NCBI RefSeq assembly: GCF_030546745.1
Contig: NZ_JAUOPD010000003.1
Location: 215,427 to 279,426, forward strand
Direction of reading: 5' to 3'
Length of the DNA: 64,000 nt
DNA from: Thalassotalea sp. 1_MG-2023
Lineage (GTDB): Bacteria; Pseudomonadota; Gammaproteobacteria; Enterobacterales; Alteromonadaceae
Below the pieces are notes generated by a model, which was not told the DNA's origin, did not search any database, and worked only from the letters and a program-made list of their open reading frames with translations. Position numbers and translations under genes: made by a program. Below are positions 35,168-45,300 of this stretch, in pieces; within the stretch, counting starts at the first letter, position 1, and each line of letters opens with the position of its first letter.

Positions 35168-37072
35168 GTGATATATCGATTAAGGGATATCGAAATAGAT
35201 TTGGCGCAATTTGAGTTACGTGTCGACCAAAAAATAGTACAAGTAGAACCGAAGGTATTCGATTTAATTGTCTATTTGATACAGCATCGACAAAGATTAG
35301 TCACAAGAGAAGAACTATTTCAGACGGTTTGGAGTGGCAGAGAAGTTTCAGATACCACGTTAAGTAATCACATAAAATCAGCAAGAAAAGTGCTGGGAGA
35401 TAATGGAAATTTACAACAAATTATTAAAACTGTTCGCTCAAGAGGCTACCAGTTTATTGCTGACGTTGAGGAATGTGCTAAAGCTGAAGTTCACACCGCG
35501 AGCACTACGTTAACTAATGACTCTACAACCAGTGTAAGTGAAATTGCCGGCGTTAATCGTGCGCGCAAACTTCCTTTAAGTTTGAGCAAGTTAATAATAT
35601 TACTGACTGCTATTATCTGTGCTCTTTGGTTTTATAATGCAACAAAAACAGCTAAGGAATTACCACCTTATTTACTGGTTGTCCCATTTTCTGTTTCGAG
35701 TTTACATAACGCGAACTTAGCACCGTTTGCGGATCAAATCACCCGAGAATTAATACAGTCGCTACGTAAAATATCGGGGATTAAAATCATTCCACCGCCT
35801 TCATCTTTTATGTTTAAAGACAACAAGCAGCGCTCTCACATTAGAGAAAAGTTGCCTGAGGTAAATTTTGTTTTAGATGGTGTAATAAGTGAAGGCCGAA
35901 ATGGCAATATCAGGGTGACGGTTGAACTAGAAAACTTGCAGAATGACAAACTATTATGGGACGGAGACTTTGATATTCAACTGCAAAGTACTAATCGCTT
36001 TAATTTTCAAAGTAAGATTGCGTCATCCGTATCAAAATCACTTAAGGTGATAATACTAGACAAAGAAAGACAGGTACTTAAACAAATACCCACATCGAAT
36101 GTACAGGCATACGAATTATATGTTCAAGGGCAACATCAATTCTCATTAATGACACATGAGTCTGTATTAGCGTCTATCGATCTTTTTTCTCAGGCGATCG
36201 CCAAAGACAATACCTTTGAAGCCGCGTATATCGCTAAAGCTAATGCTTATCGCGTTATCATGATTTTATTTGACCAGCCTAAAAAAGTGTTACCGAAAGT
36301 AATTTCTTCGGCCATTGATGTACTAGAAATAAACCCTGAATCAGCAAAAATTATGTCATTACTTGGCATTGCTTATGTGCATGCTTGGCAGTGGGAAGAT
36401 GCATGGAAAATGCTAACCAAAGCACATGATAAAGACCCAACCCTTGCATTAACAGAGCTAGGTTTTGCATTATATTATGCCGCAATAGGCGATGCTAAAC
36501 AGGTTAAACAGGCATTACTTAATGCGGAACGTTTAGATCCTCTCAACTTAGAAATTGCTGACTGGGGACTGTGGGCTTTATTGATGGTAAATGAAGTGGA
36601 TGCAGCGATCGTGTGGGGGAAAGATAAAGTCAAACTTCATCATCCTTTACCGTATCCGGTTGTTAATTTATCAGTTGCAGAGTATGTAGCAGGTAATTTT
36701 GAAAGAAGTGTTCAGCTGGCTGAGCAAGGAGTTAAATTAAGCCAACGAGAAGTATTTCCATTAATTATTTTAGCGCAATCGTATGCCGCTGCGGGAAATC
36801 GCGAAAAGGCATTAGCACTCATAAAAGAGGCTGAATCAGCCCAGCAATATATGTGCCCTTATGAAACAGCCGTAGTACATGTATTACTTGGAGAGGTAAA
36901 TAAAGCATTTACTTTATTCGAGGAAGCCGTTAACTTCCAATCTAACTGTTTGATTTTTACACGCAATGACCCTAGGTTAGCGTCATTAAAAAATGATGAA
37001 AGATACAACCAGTTGTTGACAGTTTTAGCGCTGGACGATGCTTCGATAAGTCGTTTAAAAACAGCTAGGTAA
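35168..37072 (+). CDS. CadC-like transmembrane regulator with TPR sensor domain
   Basis: A protein of about 634 residues. The start is taken as GTG at 35168, 7 bases after GGAG; the TTG at 35162 is too close to that site. The N-terminus is an OmpR/PhoB-type winged helix (FELRVDQKIVQVEPKVFDLI, LVTREELFQTVWSGREVSD, RSRGYQFIADVE). One transmembrane helix follows (near 140-157). The periplasmic part has a TolB-N-like domain and then TPR repeats. This is the ToxR/CadC layout: a membrane-bound activator sensing an external signal without phosphorylation. It may regulate the divergent desaturase-like gene. Confidence 0.88.
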   Translation: MIYRLRDIEIDLAQFELRVDQKIVQVEPKVFDLIVYLIQHRQRLVTREELFQTVWSGREVSDTTLSNHIKSARKVLGDNGNLQQIIKTVRSRGYQFIADVEECAKAEVHTASTTLTNDSTTSVSEIAGVNRARKLPLSLSKLIILLTAIICALWFYNATKTAKELPPYLLVVPFSVSSLHNANLAPFADQITRELIQSLRKISGIKIIPPPSSFMFKDNKQRSHIREKLPEVNFVLDGVISEGRNGNIRVTVELENLQNDKLLWDGDFDIQLQSTNRFNFQSKIASSVSKSLKVIILDKERQVLKQIPTSNVQAYELYVQGQHQFSLMTHESVLASIDLFSQAIAKDNTFEAAYIAKANAYRVIMILFDQPKKVLPKVISSAIDVLEINPESAKIMSLLGIAYVHAWQWEDAWKMLTKAHDKDPTLALTELGFALYYAAIGDAKQVKQALLNAERLDPLNLEIADWGLWALLMVNEVDAAIVWGKDKVKLHHPLPYPVVNLSVAEYVAGNFERSVQLAEQGVKLSQREVFPLIILAQSYAAAGNREKALALIKEAESAQQYMCPYETAVVHVLLGEVNKAFTLFEEAVNFQSNCLIFTRNDPRLASLKNDERYNQLLTVLALDDASISRLKTAR

Positions 37073-37124
37073 TACATATTAGCTAATGTGGTTTTTGAAA
37101 TTAGTATACCTATGGTCTCAAGGT

Positions 37125-38822
37125 TTAAAACGTGACTTTTTGAACAAAGGATAGTCGCTGCTTGGTAATAGGGTGATTAAAACGTAATGCCTCTGCGTGC
37201 AAATGTAGCCTGTTAGCTGAAGTGCCATAAAGACCATCACCTGTAATTGGTGTATTGAGTCCGTCTGGATGAGCACAATGTACACGTAGTTGATGTGTAC
37301 GACCTGTTATCGGGTATAATTGTACGATTGTTTTACCTTCAATATGTTCTAGCACTTGCCATGTTGTTTTGGCAACTTTTCCGTGTTCGTGACAAACCTT
37401 TTGACGAGGACGATCATTAATATCGAGAATTAGTGGTAAATCAATATTGCCTGATTCCTCCGTGATAATACCGTCAACTAAAGCGATGTAACGCTTTTCA
37501 ATAGTTTTCTCGATAAATTGCTGTTGTATCGATTTATGGGCACGCTCAGTTAGAGCAAGTACTAACAAACCAGAAGTTGCCATATCTAATCGGTGAACAA
37601 TTAGCTTGCCGGTTGCCTGTGGAAATTGTGCTTTAATTCTTGTTTCAACCGAGTCTTGAATGTTTTTACCAGGTACAGACAATAGTCCAGCAGGCTTGTT
37701 AACAACCACTAGGTGTTGATCGTGATAAACAATGTCTAACGCTAACTTTTCGGCAGGGTTGGATAGCAGTGGATTGGTATCTACTGCCAAGCCTTGCAGC
37801 ATAAAAGGCAATATTGGCCCACACTTTCCTTGGCAGGCAGGATAAAAATGACTGTGTTTGCGGATTTCGGCAGGATGAGATTTTCCCCACCAAAATTCGG
37901 TGAAACAAATAGGTATTAATTGGTGCTGAAAGGCGTATTGAAGTAATTTAGGGGCTGCACAGTCACCGGTACCTGCAGGTGGCTTTGCGTGGTCGTTTTC
38001 TGCAAAAAGCTCGAGAATGCCTTTTTTTTCGCCTTTAATATTTAATAATAGGTATTGTTGAAATAGTTGTCTTTGTAACTTATTCGATAATTTTTTCCGG
38101 CGTTTTTTTAGTGTCGATATTATGGCTAGTTTTTCTGTTACTTGTTCACTTAGTGTTGTGATCTTTTGTTGCCAATATGTTTTTAACGTTTGTAGCGCTT
38201 TTTTATTTTCTACACTTTCTCGTGCAAGTGAAATGCTAACGTGTTTAGCTTCTTTAAATTGTACGGGAGTATGTTGTTCTGACCACGGTGATAACTGTTC
38301 GGCGATACTTTCTCGTGTTAATTTTCGTTGTTTTTTTGCTTCAACCATTTTTTGCTGTTCTGCCCTGATAGCATTTTCAGCTTGTTGTTTTAATGTAGTT
38401 AGTTGCTGCGTTAAATTCGTTAACTTTGAACAGGTCGTTAACGTATCAATTTCATTATTTAAATTATTGATAATAGTTTGATGTTTTACAAAATCACTGT
38501 CTTGTGAAAAGCCGTTAAAAATATTAGGAACAAAGTGTTGTTTATACAATTCTTCCTTAGGATGCTCTGCTATGCTTGCGCCAGAATAAGCACATAAGTA
38601 ACCAAGTTCGCCAGAGTGGTTTTTAACCACTAAAACACCATACATTTTTCCTTCTGATTGCTCAGGAGGGGCCGCATGTAAGCTTAGCCATTGCTGTAAT
38701 TCAGTTGCGGCTTGTTTTGCCCAAGGGTCTGGCTGATAACAAAAAGGGTAAGTAAACGTTGTAGGCAATGATGTTAACTCTGGCTTATCAGCAAAGGGGA
38801 TTACTAAATTAGGACGGTTCAT
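37125..38822 (-). CDS. RluA-family pseudouridine synthase with long N-terminal extension
   Basis: A protein of about 565 residues from the ATG at 38822 (MNRPNLVIPFADKP); a TTG at 38840 is an alternative. The C-terminal 210 residues are an RluA/RluD-type catalytic domain with the Asp-bearing HRLDMATSGLLVLAL (near 410) and ITGRTHQLRVH. The N-terminal 350 residues hold a conserved start region and a long, Lys/Gln-rich coiled coil (about 120-260), not found in E. coli RluA. It isomerises uridine to pseudouridine in rRNA or tRNA. The long form recurs in Vibrio and Shewanella relatives, which is from memory. Confidence 0.85.
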   Translation of the reverse strand: MNRPNLVIPFADKPELTSLPTTFTYPFCYQPDPWAKQAATELQQWLSLHAAPPEQSEGKMYGVLVVKNHSGELGYLCAYSGASIAEHPKEELYKQHFVPNIFNGFSQDSDFVKHQTIINNLNNEIDTLTTCSKLTNLTQQLTTLKQQAENAIRAEQQKMVEAKKQRKLTRESIAEQLSPWSEQHTPVQFKEAKHVSISLARESVENKKALQTLKTYWQQKITTLSEQVTEKLAIISTLKKRRKKLSNKLQRQLFQQYLLLNIKGEKKGILELFAENDHAKPPAGTGDCAAPKLLQYAFQHQLIPICFTEFWWGKSHPAEIRKHSHFYPACQGKCGPILPFMLQGLAVDTNPLLSNPAEKLALDIVYHDQHLVVVNKPAGLLSVPGKNIQDSVETRIKAQFPQATGKLIVHRLDMATSGLLVLALTERAHKSIQQQFIEKTIEKRYIALVDGIITEESGNIDLPLILDINDRPRQKVCHEHGKVAKTTWQVLEHIEGKTIVQLYPITGRTHQLRVHCAHPDGLNTPITGDGLYGTSANRLHLHAEALRFNHPITKQRLSFVQKVTF

Positions 38823-38970
38823 TGAGATTATAACCTGCAACTGCTATTGGTTTGGTGAATGTTAGCAAAAAAGAATTTTACGTAAAAAGCATGTGAAACG
38901 CTATGAGTTAATAATAACAGTCTGTACAAAGCAATGATTGAGTTGTGTGATAATAGAGGCTTTCAATAGT

Positions 38971-38995
38971 AAAAAAGCTCCTAAAAAGGAGCTTT
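38971..38995 (-). terminator. Terminator of the haem-type TonB receptor gene
   Basis: AAAGCTCC (38974-38981) pairs with GGAGCTTT (38988-38995). Read on the minus strand the stem ends in a run of T, 24 bases after the receptor stop codon. Confidence 0.8.
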
Positions 38996-39018
38996 ATCGT
39001 GCGAGTAAATTACTGCGA

Positions 39019-41211
39019 TTAAAATTGGTAATGAATGGCAGCTGAAACGCTTCTGCCTGGTTCAGTAACATTGTTTAAGGTGTTACCGCTTGCATGTCCT
39101 GCACCATTTAAATAACGTACGTATTCTTTATCGAATAAGTTTGAAATAGCTACGTTGATACGTAAATCATCGGTCAGCGCATAGTGGCCAAGAATATCGA
39201 TAGTCGCGTGACCGGCAATTTCAGCATTCCCACTGTTCACTTTTGTCATACGCTTTGCCCAATTAACAATAATGTCAGAAGAAAAGTCTCCATACTGCAT
39301 ATTTAGGCCTGCACTCCCTGATAGCGGACTGATACTGGTTAAGTAATCACCTGTTTCGTCGTCTTTACCATCTTGGTAAGCAGCATTGGCAAACACTGAT
39401 AAATGATGGTTAATATCATAGTGAACTGAAGCTTCAATACCTTTAATGGTTACAGCATCAATATTTTGATATTGATACACTAATACTGACGATTCTTGCC
39501 CTGTATATGGATTGAGAACACTTTCAATATCAATTAATTCTGTCGCTAAAAAGTCGTCGTATTTACTGTGAAATATAGCCCCGCTAAAGGTGATATCGTT
39601 AACTGAACCACGTAAACCAAGTTCGTATGTATCACTTTTTTCAGGGGATAAATCATTACTTGGTACGACTTTATATCCATAGATAGAATTATCATGATTA
39701 ATATAAGCAAGATCATATGCAGGTACTTTAAAGCCCTGACCATACTGTGCAAAAACTGCGATATCGTCGCTAATTTTATACAATGCACCAAGGTTTAAAG
39801 ATACATGATCTTCATCATAAGATTTGTATTCAACACCTTCATCATTTATCGCGTTGCTGGTATCCATTTCATAGGTATCAAAACGTGCACCAGGTGTTAT
39901 TGTTAACTGGTTATTTAATAACGATATTTCATCATTAATAAATAGGCCTGCGCGTTTTACTTCCGTCGTAGGAAACTTTTCACTTTCTTGCGGGTATCCT
40001 GGTTTCGCTACACCTTCCACTTCGTACAGTTTTACTTCTGTACGTAATGACTCTGAATGTTCTATATCAAGGCCATAACCCAAGGTATGGGTATCGTTCA
40101 GTGCTAAGCTCGCATTAGACAAAAAACCTTTGGTTTTCTGCTTATATAATGAGGTATTCCACATATCGCGTAGCTCAACCACCGGGAAACCAAAATTGGC
40201 ATTGATATCTAACTGGCCATATTCAATATCTTCTTGTTCAGAGTTGTTAGTATAGATAGCGATGTTGAGCAAATCATAAAATGCGGTAGGCGTTTCACTA
40301 TAATAACGAAGCTTGAATGCTTGTGTGTCTTGTTTGCTAGTGTTTTTTTCGGCAACTACATTGTAGCCATCTAGGGTACGAAAGTATTCAAGAAGCCCGA
40401 GAGCGTGATTGCCAATAACGTCTTGTTGCCAGATATCTGCTGAAAATGACAAAAAGTCAGTTTGGTTTAAATTTAGTTTTGCTTTGTATAGATAACTTGT
40501 TGATTCAATATCAAGGTCAGGTTTTGTGCCATCGAAATTTTGTACTTCTTGACCATCGCGAGCACTGGCATTTAATAAATGCTCAACTTCGCCGGTTTTA
40601 AATGCAAGAGTACCGCCTACGTTAGTTTGTTTACCCAGTTCATTGTAACCAAGCTTTACTTTACCGGCGATAACATCACCTTTTTCTAAATAGTCAGAAG
40701 CATCTTTAGTGGTAAACACTACAATACCCCCTAAAGCATCAGAACCATAAAGCGATGATGCTGCACCTTTGGCAACTTCTACTTGTTTGAGGGTGTCGGT
40801 ATCAATAAAACCACGACCAACTATATCGTTTAATCCGTTGGCGCCGTAGCCTTCATTCATGCGCATGCCATCTTTTATCATTAACACACGGTCACCACCC
40901 ATACCACGTACAATAACATTCTGAGCGCTACCTGCAGAACCACTTACTTGCACACTTGGGTCATATTGGAAGAGTTGGCTAAAGTCAGTGACCACTTGTT
41001 TTTCAATATCTTCTGAAGTAACAACCGAAATACTACCCGCAACGTCTTTAAGGGCCTTTTCAGTTTTGGAACCACTGATCACGATAACTTCTAAATCGTT
41101 GGTTAAATCTGAATCTGGTGTTTCAAAGGCAAAGGCTGGCGTTGAAGAAACTGCCATAAAAACAGCAGCTGATAATAATGTTCGTTTATACGGTTGTTGA
41201 TGCAAGTACAT
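39019..41211 (-). CDS. TonB-dependent receptor, haem/haemoglobin type
   Basis: A 730-residue outer-membrane receptor with a signal peptide (about 1-29), TonB-box-like LEVIVISGSK, a plug domain (about 45-165; FQYDPSVQVSGSAG, VIVRGMGGDRVLMIKDGMRM) and a barrel ending in IHYQF. The plug resembles the haemoglobin/transferrin/lactoferrin receptor family. It is divergent from the ExbB-like/DUF2149/CobN-like operon across a Fur box, so it is probably its outer-membrane entry gate for haem. Its mRNA leader is structured (41254-41346). Confidence 0.88.
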   Translation of the reverse strand: MYLHQQPYKRTLLSAAVFMAVSSTPAFAFETPDSDLTNDLEVIVISGSKTEKALKDVAGSISVVTSEDIEKQVVTDFSQLFQYDPSVQVSGSAGSAQNVIVRGMGGDRVLMIKDGMRMNEGYGANGLNDIVGRGFIDTDTLKQVEVAKGAASSLYGSDALGGIVVFTTKDASDYLEKGDVIAGKVKLGYNELGKQTNVGGTLAFKTGEVEHLLNASARDGQEVQNFDGTKPDLDIESTSYLYKAKLNLNQTDFLSFSADIWQQDVIGNHALGLLEYFRTLDGYNVVAEKNTSKQDTQAFKLRYYSETPTAFYDLLNIAIYTNNSEQEDIEYGQLDINANFGFPVVELRDMWNTSLYKQKTKGFLSNASLALNDTHTLGYGLDIEHSESLRTEVKLYEVEGVAKPGYPQESEKFPTTEVKRAGLFINDEISLLNNQLTITPGARFDTYEMDTSNAINDEGVEYKSYDEDHVSLNLGALYKISDDIAVFAQYGQGFKVPAYDLAYINHDNSIYGYKVVPSNDLSPEKSDTYELGLRGSVNDITFSGAIFHSKYDDFLATELIDIESVLNPYTGQESSVLVYQYQNIDAVTIKGIEASVHYDINHHLSVFANAAYQDGKDDETGDYLTSISPLSGSAGLNMQYGDFSSDIIVNWAKRMTKVNSGNAEIAGHATIDILGHYALTDDLRINVAISNLFDKEYVRYLNGAGHASGNTLNNVTEPGRSVSAAIHYQF

Positions 41212-41253
41212 TGCAATAGATCCTATTACTTAAAAATATGTGTTCAGTGATGT

Positions 41254-41346
41254 AAATACCGTACCCGCATACTTGCTTAAGGTTAGCGAGAACGGGGGGA
41301 TGTTCTCTTGCAATTTAAAACAAGTAACCTCTACGGGTCGGTATTT
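41254..41346 (-). ncRNA. Structured 5' leader of the haem receptor mRNA, riboswitch-like
   Basis: On the minus strand, within the leader of the receptor mRNA, AAATACCG plus ACCCG pair with CGGGT plus CGGTATTT (41334-41346 with 41254-41267), a 13-bp closing stem with one bulged base. Inside, AGGTTA can pair with TAACCT, CTTG with CAAG, and GAGAAC with GTTCTC around a C-rich loop. ACTTG can alternatively pair with CAAGT at 41271-41275, which conflicts with the AGGTTA stem or makes a pseudoknot. No known riboswitch core, including the cobalamin box, was recognised. Pairings were found by eye. Confidence 0.5.
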
Positions 41347-41374
41347 TCTTGGGCTTTCTAATCAATCGTTTTTT

Positions 41375-41403
41375 ACTGTATAGGATCAAAACACTAAAGT
41401 AAA
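41375..41403 (-). promoter_or_regulatory. Promoter of the haem receptor gene
   Basis: On the minus strand TTTACT (41398-41403) and TACAGT (41375-41380) are separated by 17 bp, with a Fur box immediately upstream. Transcription would start near 41368, giving a leader of about 157 bases. Confidence 0.5.
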
Positions 41404-41407
41404 CACA

Positions 41408-41427
41408 AATGAGAATAATTATTATTT
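41408..41427. promoter_or_regulatory. Fur box in the divergent haem-locus promoter
   Basis: AATGAGAATAATTATTATTT closely matches the Fur consensus in its inverted AATGATAATxATTATC-like form. It touches the -35 elements of both divergent promoters, so iron-loaded Fur should repress both sides. Confidence 0.8.
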
Positions 41428-41454
41428 GATTGTGGTTTTGGGGTTATGTACAAT
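41426..41454 (+). promoter_or_regulatory. Promoter of the CobN-like operon
   Basis: TTGATT (41426-41431), a 17-bp spacer and TACAAT (41449-41454), with the Fur box overlapping the -35 side. The first gene starts 32 bases further on. Confidence 0.6.
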
Positions 41455-41485
41455 GTTTGGATTAATCTACGGGGGATAAAATTTA

Positions 41486-42013
41486 GTGAACATCCAATTA
41501 TTAGAAATCACCATGGCGGAAGTGTCAGAATTACTGATGACGCCAGTTATTATTGTTATTTGCTTGTTAGTAGTATATGCCATTTATGCATTAGGGAAAT
41601 TTGCGTCTCAGTGGTTACAACGCAGGCAACATAAAGTGAATTATGTAAAACAAATACACAGTAATAATGGTTCAATGACCACCCTTCCTGGTTTTCCTGT
41701 TCATAATTACTTTATTAAAAACCCGCTTGCGAGTGACGACGAACTAGAAGTCGTTGCATTAAAGCAATTAGAAACCTTACGTATCGTCACCAGAATCGCG
41801 CCCATGTTAGGGCTTATTGCGACAATGATCCCTATGGGACCTGCGTTACAAGCGTTAGCAGATGGGAATATTCAGGGCATTAGTGAAAACCTAATTATCG
41901 CTTTCGCAGCAGTTATTTGGGGATTAGTTATCTCCACGTTAACCTTTTGGCCTGCTTCTGTGAAAAAACGTTGGTGTGCTGATGAGCTTATCAATGTTCG
42001 TAAACTGAGGTAA
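41486..42013 (+). CDS. MotA/TolQ/ExbB proton-channel family protein
   Basis: A 175-residue inner-membrane protein starting at GTG (41486) after GGGGG. It has an N-terminal helix (about 14-35), then a cytoplasmic loop, and the conserved two-helix TolQ/ExbB region with RIAPMLGLIATMIPMGPALQ and FAAVIWGLVISTLTFWP. ExbB-type proteins form proton-driven motors with ExbD-type partners. The next gene (DUF2149) is probably that partner. In Bacteroidetes hmu loci a similar pair accompanies the CobN-like HmuS, perhaps energising it. Confidence 0.87.
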   Translation: MNIQLLEITMAEVSELLMTPVIIVICLLVVYAIYALGKFASQWLQRRQHKVNYVKQIHSNNGSMTTLPGFPVHNYFIKNPLASDDELEVVALKQLETLRIVTRIAPMLGLIATMIPMGPALQALADGNIQGISENLIIAFAAVIWGLVISTLTFWPASVKKRWCADELINVRKLR

Positions 42014-42018
42014 GTATC

Positions 42019-42363
42019 ATGCGCTTTTTAGATGACGATGAAGAATTAAACCCAATTGTTAGTGCGGTAAATCTCGTTGATGTATTTTTAGTGATTATTG
42101 CTGCGTTATTAATTGCATTAGCGCAAAACCCATTAAGTGTCTTTTCTTCTGATGATGTAACGGTGATTAAAAATGCTGGGAAACCAAACATGGAAATGAT
42201 CGTGAAAAAAGGCAAAGAAATTAAACAATATAAATCTACCGGTGATATTGGCTCAGGTGAAGGTATGCGAGCTGGTGTTGCTTATAAAATGGCAGATGGC
42301 AGCTTCGTGTATGTGCCAGAAGGCGACGAAAAAAATAATAAGACAAAGAGTGATCAAGAATGA
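42019..42363 (+). CDS. DUF2149 family protein, ExbD-like partner
   Basis: A 114-residue protein with one N-terminal transmembrane helix (about 19-40, VDVFLVIIAALLIALAQ), preceded by an acidic cytoplasmic start (FLDDDEELNP) and followed by a small periplasmic domain. This is the DUF2149 pattern and the same topology as ExbD/TolR, with an Asp (VNLVDVF) at the start of the helix that could carry protons. It begins 5 bases after the ExbB-like gene and overlaps the CobN-like gene by ATGA. Confidence 0.82.
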   Translation: MRFLDDDEELNPIVSAVNLVDVFLVIIAALLIALAQNPLSVFSSDDVTVIKNAGKPNMEMIVKKGKEIKQYKSTGDIGSGEGMRAGVAYKMADGSFVYVPEGDEKNNKTKSDQE

Positions 42364-45300
42364 AAAAAATAATCTTAGTAGTGTTGCTCACTTTATTTAT
42401 TGCCACGCCGTTATTTGCCAGTGATAAACCTCAAGTGTTGTTGATGATGTCTTCACATGCATCAAAACCAAAAGGTGACTTATTGCAGTCACTAGCAAAA
42501 GATCAACCTTTTGAATTGGTCAATTACTCAACGAAAGGTAAATCAGAACAAGAAATTAAAGCAGATTGGCAAAAGGCAGCTTTAATTATGCTAGATGGTA
42601 TCAATCCCGCATTATCAAAATTTATGTTTGCTAAATATCATGCTTATCTTATGGAGTTTCCAAACGTTCCGGTTATTTCATTAGGGGATTTAACTAATTC
42701 GAAAACCAATCAGGGACTTACTGAAAAACAGCAGCAAAGCATTGGTAGTTATTACAATAATGCTGGTCGAGATAATTATCGAAATTTGATGTTGTATTTG
42801 TCTGGTTCATTGTTAGCGTTATCATCTGTTGAAGCAGAAGCACCACAGCGTGTACCTAATGTTGGTTTATACCATTATGCCCTAACGCCGCAAGTTACCA
42901 ATGATGAAGCGGCATTTTATCAATTCTTAGCACCAACGGATCAACAACCGGTTATTGCCATTGGTATGCATAGAAGTGTTGTTGATTATGAACAGCAACA
43001 AATCGTAGATGCATTAATTAAAGGACTAGAAGCTAAAGGCGCAAAAGCATTTGGTTACTTTTTTGAAGGAAATGATGAGGCATTAAACTATACGGACTTG
43101 CTGCTTAACGATAACGGTGAGCCGCGTGTTAACTTACTGATCAATTACCGGTCATTACATTATGTTGAAAAGCGCCGAGCGGAGTTTGAAAAAGTAGGTG
43201 TACCGGTATTGCATGCACTAAACTACACAGAAGGTGATGAAAGCGCATTTTCTGAAGACCATGCGGGAATTTCACCATCATTAACACCTTTCTTTTTGGT
43301 GATGCCAGAAGATACTGGTAGTACAGACCCAACTATTATCGCGGCAAACGATAAAGGCGCAAAAGTTGCAATTGATTATCAATTAAATGCGCTGGTTGAG
43401 CGAGCTTATAATCATGCAAATCTAGCAATTACTAACAATAATGAGAAAAAAGTCGCTACCTTTATTTGGAACTATCCTCCCGGTGAGAAAAACATTGGTG
43501 CAGCCTTTTTAGATGTTCCATCGTCGATCGCCAATATTGCCAAAGCGATGAAGCAAAGTGGTTATCAAGTGACCCCCAAAGATAGTGCTTATTTAATTGA
43601 ATCGGCAGGTAAACTGTTACGTCCGTATTATCGTGGTGAAGATGCAGAAACACTTGTTGCACAAGATTTAGCCGAATATATGCCATTATCAACGTATTTA
43701 TCGTGGTTTAATAATCTGCCTGAAAAAGTCACTGCTCCGATTGTTGAACGGTGGGGGAAACCTGAAGATAGCGGAATGTTACGTAATACCACGATTAATG
43801 GCGAACAATCAAAGGCGTTTGTTATTCCCCGAATGAATTTAGGGAATATGATTGTGTTGCCGCAAGGTGTTAGAGGTGAAAATGCTCAAGAACATGCATC
43901 TCTATATCACAGTACAAAAACACCCATTAACCATAGTTATCTAGCCATATACTTATTTGCACGTGAAACCTTTGGTGCTGATGCGTTTATTCATTTAGGT
44001 ACGCATGGCTCGCAAGAGTGGTTAACAGGTAAAGAGCGCGGCCTTTCAGTGTATGACGCGCCGAATCTTGCCATTGGAAACTTACCTGTTTTTTATCCTT
44101 ATATCATCGACAATGTTGGTGAGGCGATGCAAGCAAAACGACGTGGTCGTGCAACCATGATAAGCCATTTAACCCCTGGATTTGCCAAAGCAGGGTTATA
44201 CGCAGAAGTGGCAGAATTAAGTGAAAAAATAGCTAATTATATGATGCTTGAAGAAGGTCAGACAAAAGCGAATACGCAAGCTGAAATTATTAGTGTTGCT
44301 GAAAAATTGAATATGTTGAAAGACCTGTCGATTGAAAAAAGCGAGTTTGAACAACACTTTGCAAACCTGTTACCTAAAGTACAAGATCATTTAACCACCT
44401 TAGCGCAAATGAGCCAGCCTTTAGGCGTTCACATTTTTGGTGAATTACCGAAAGAAGCACACTTATATACCACAATATTGCAGATGTTGGGTGATGACTT
44501 TACTCAACGTGCTGGCGAATATGAAGCGGATAATAATTTAACCATTGCTGAACAGTTTGATCATCGAAAAGTGAGAAACTTAGCAGCACTAGAAGGTTAT
44601 CAGTTACTTGATGCTTATTTTAAATCGCCAGATACATTGGCAGGTTTAGACTCTCAGCTATTAAAAGACTTAACAACCGCACAACAATATTGGGATAACT
44701 TTCAGGGGATAGCAGAGACAGAAAACTTACTCTTAGCGCTTGAAGGACATTATATCCCTGTAACCTATGGTAATGACCCTATCCGTAACCCTGATGCTGC
44801 ACCGACTGGGCGAAATATTATTGGCTTTAATCCTGCGAAAGTACCGTCGAAAGAAGCGTATGATGCTGGTGTAACCTTAATGAATCAAACGATTGATGCC
44901 TACGTAGAAAAACACGGTCGCTTTCCCGAAAAGTTGGCATTCTCTCTTTGGTCATTAGAAACCATGCGTCACCAAGGCGCACTTGAAGCTCAAGTATTGC
45001 ATGCGCTAGGGATTAAACCTAAATGGAATCGTCAAGGCAACGTTGTTGGCACTGAAGTGATCCCAATGAGTGAATTAAAACGCCCGCGTATAGACGTGGT
45101 TATTTCAGCGACGGGCTTATATCGAGACGCGTTTCCTAATGTCATGCTTTGGTTAGCGAAAGCGATTGATAAAATTGCAAAAATGAAAGAAGACAACAAC
45201 TTTGTCTATCGTCATGCAAACGCATTGAAAACAGAGTTGTTAGCACAAGGTAAATCAGAAGAAGATGCTGACTACTTATCATCAATTCGTATATTTTCGA

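Noticed and set aside
41254..41346. Cobalamin riboswitch before the TonB receptor
   Set aside because: The conserved cobalamin box GCCACTG and the AACUG core are absent, and the locus carries a Fur box; it is reported instead as an unrecognised structured leader.
41446..41634. Short open frame overlapping the start of the ExbB-like gene
   Set aside because: It is out of frame with a clearly conserved membrane protein and has no family features; the overlap is a shadow.
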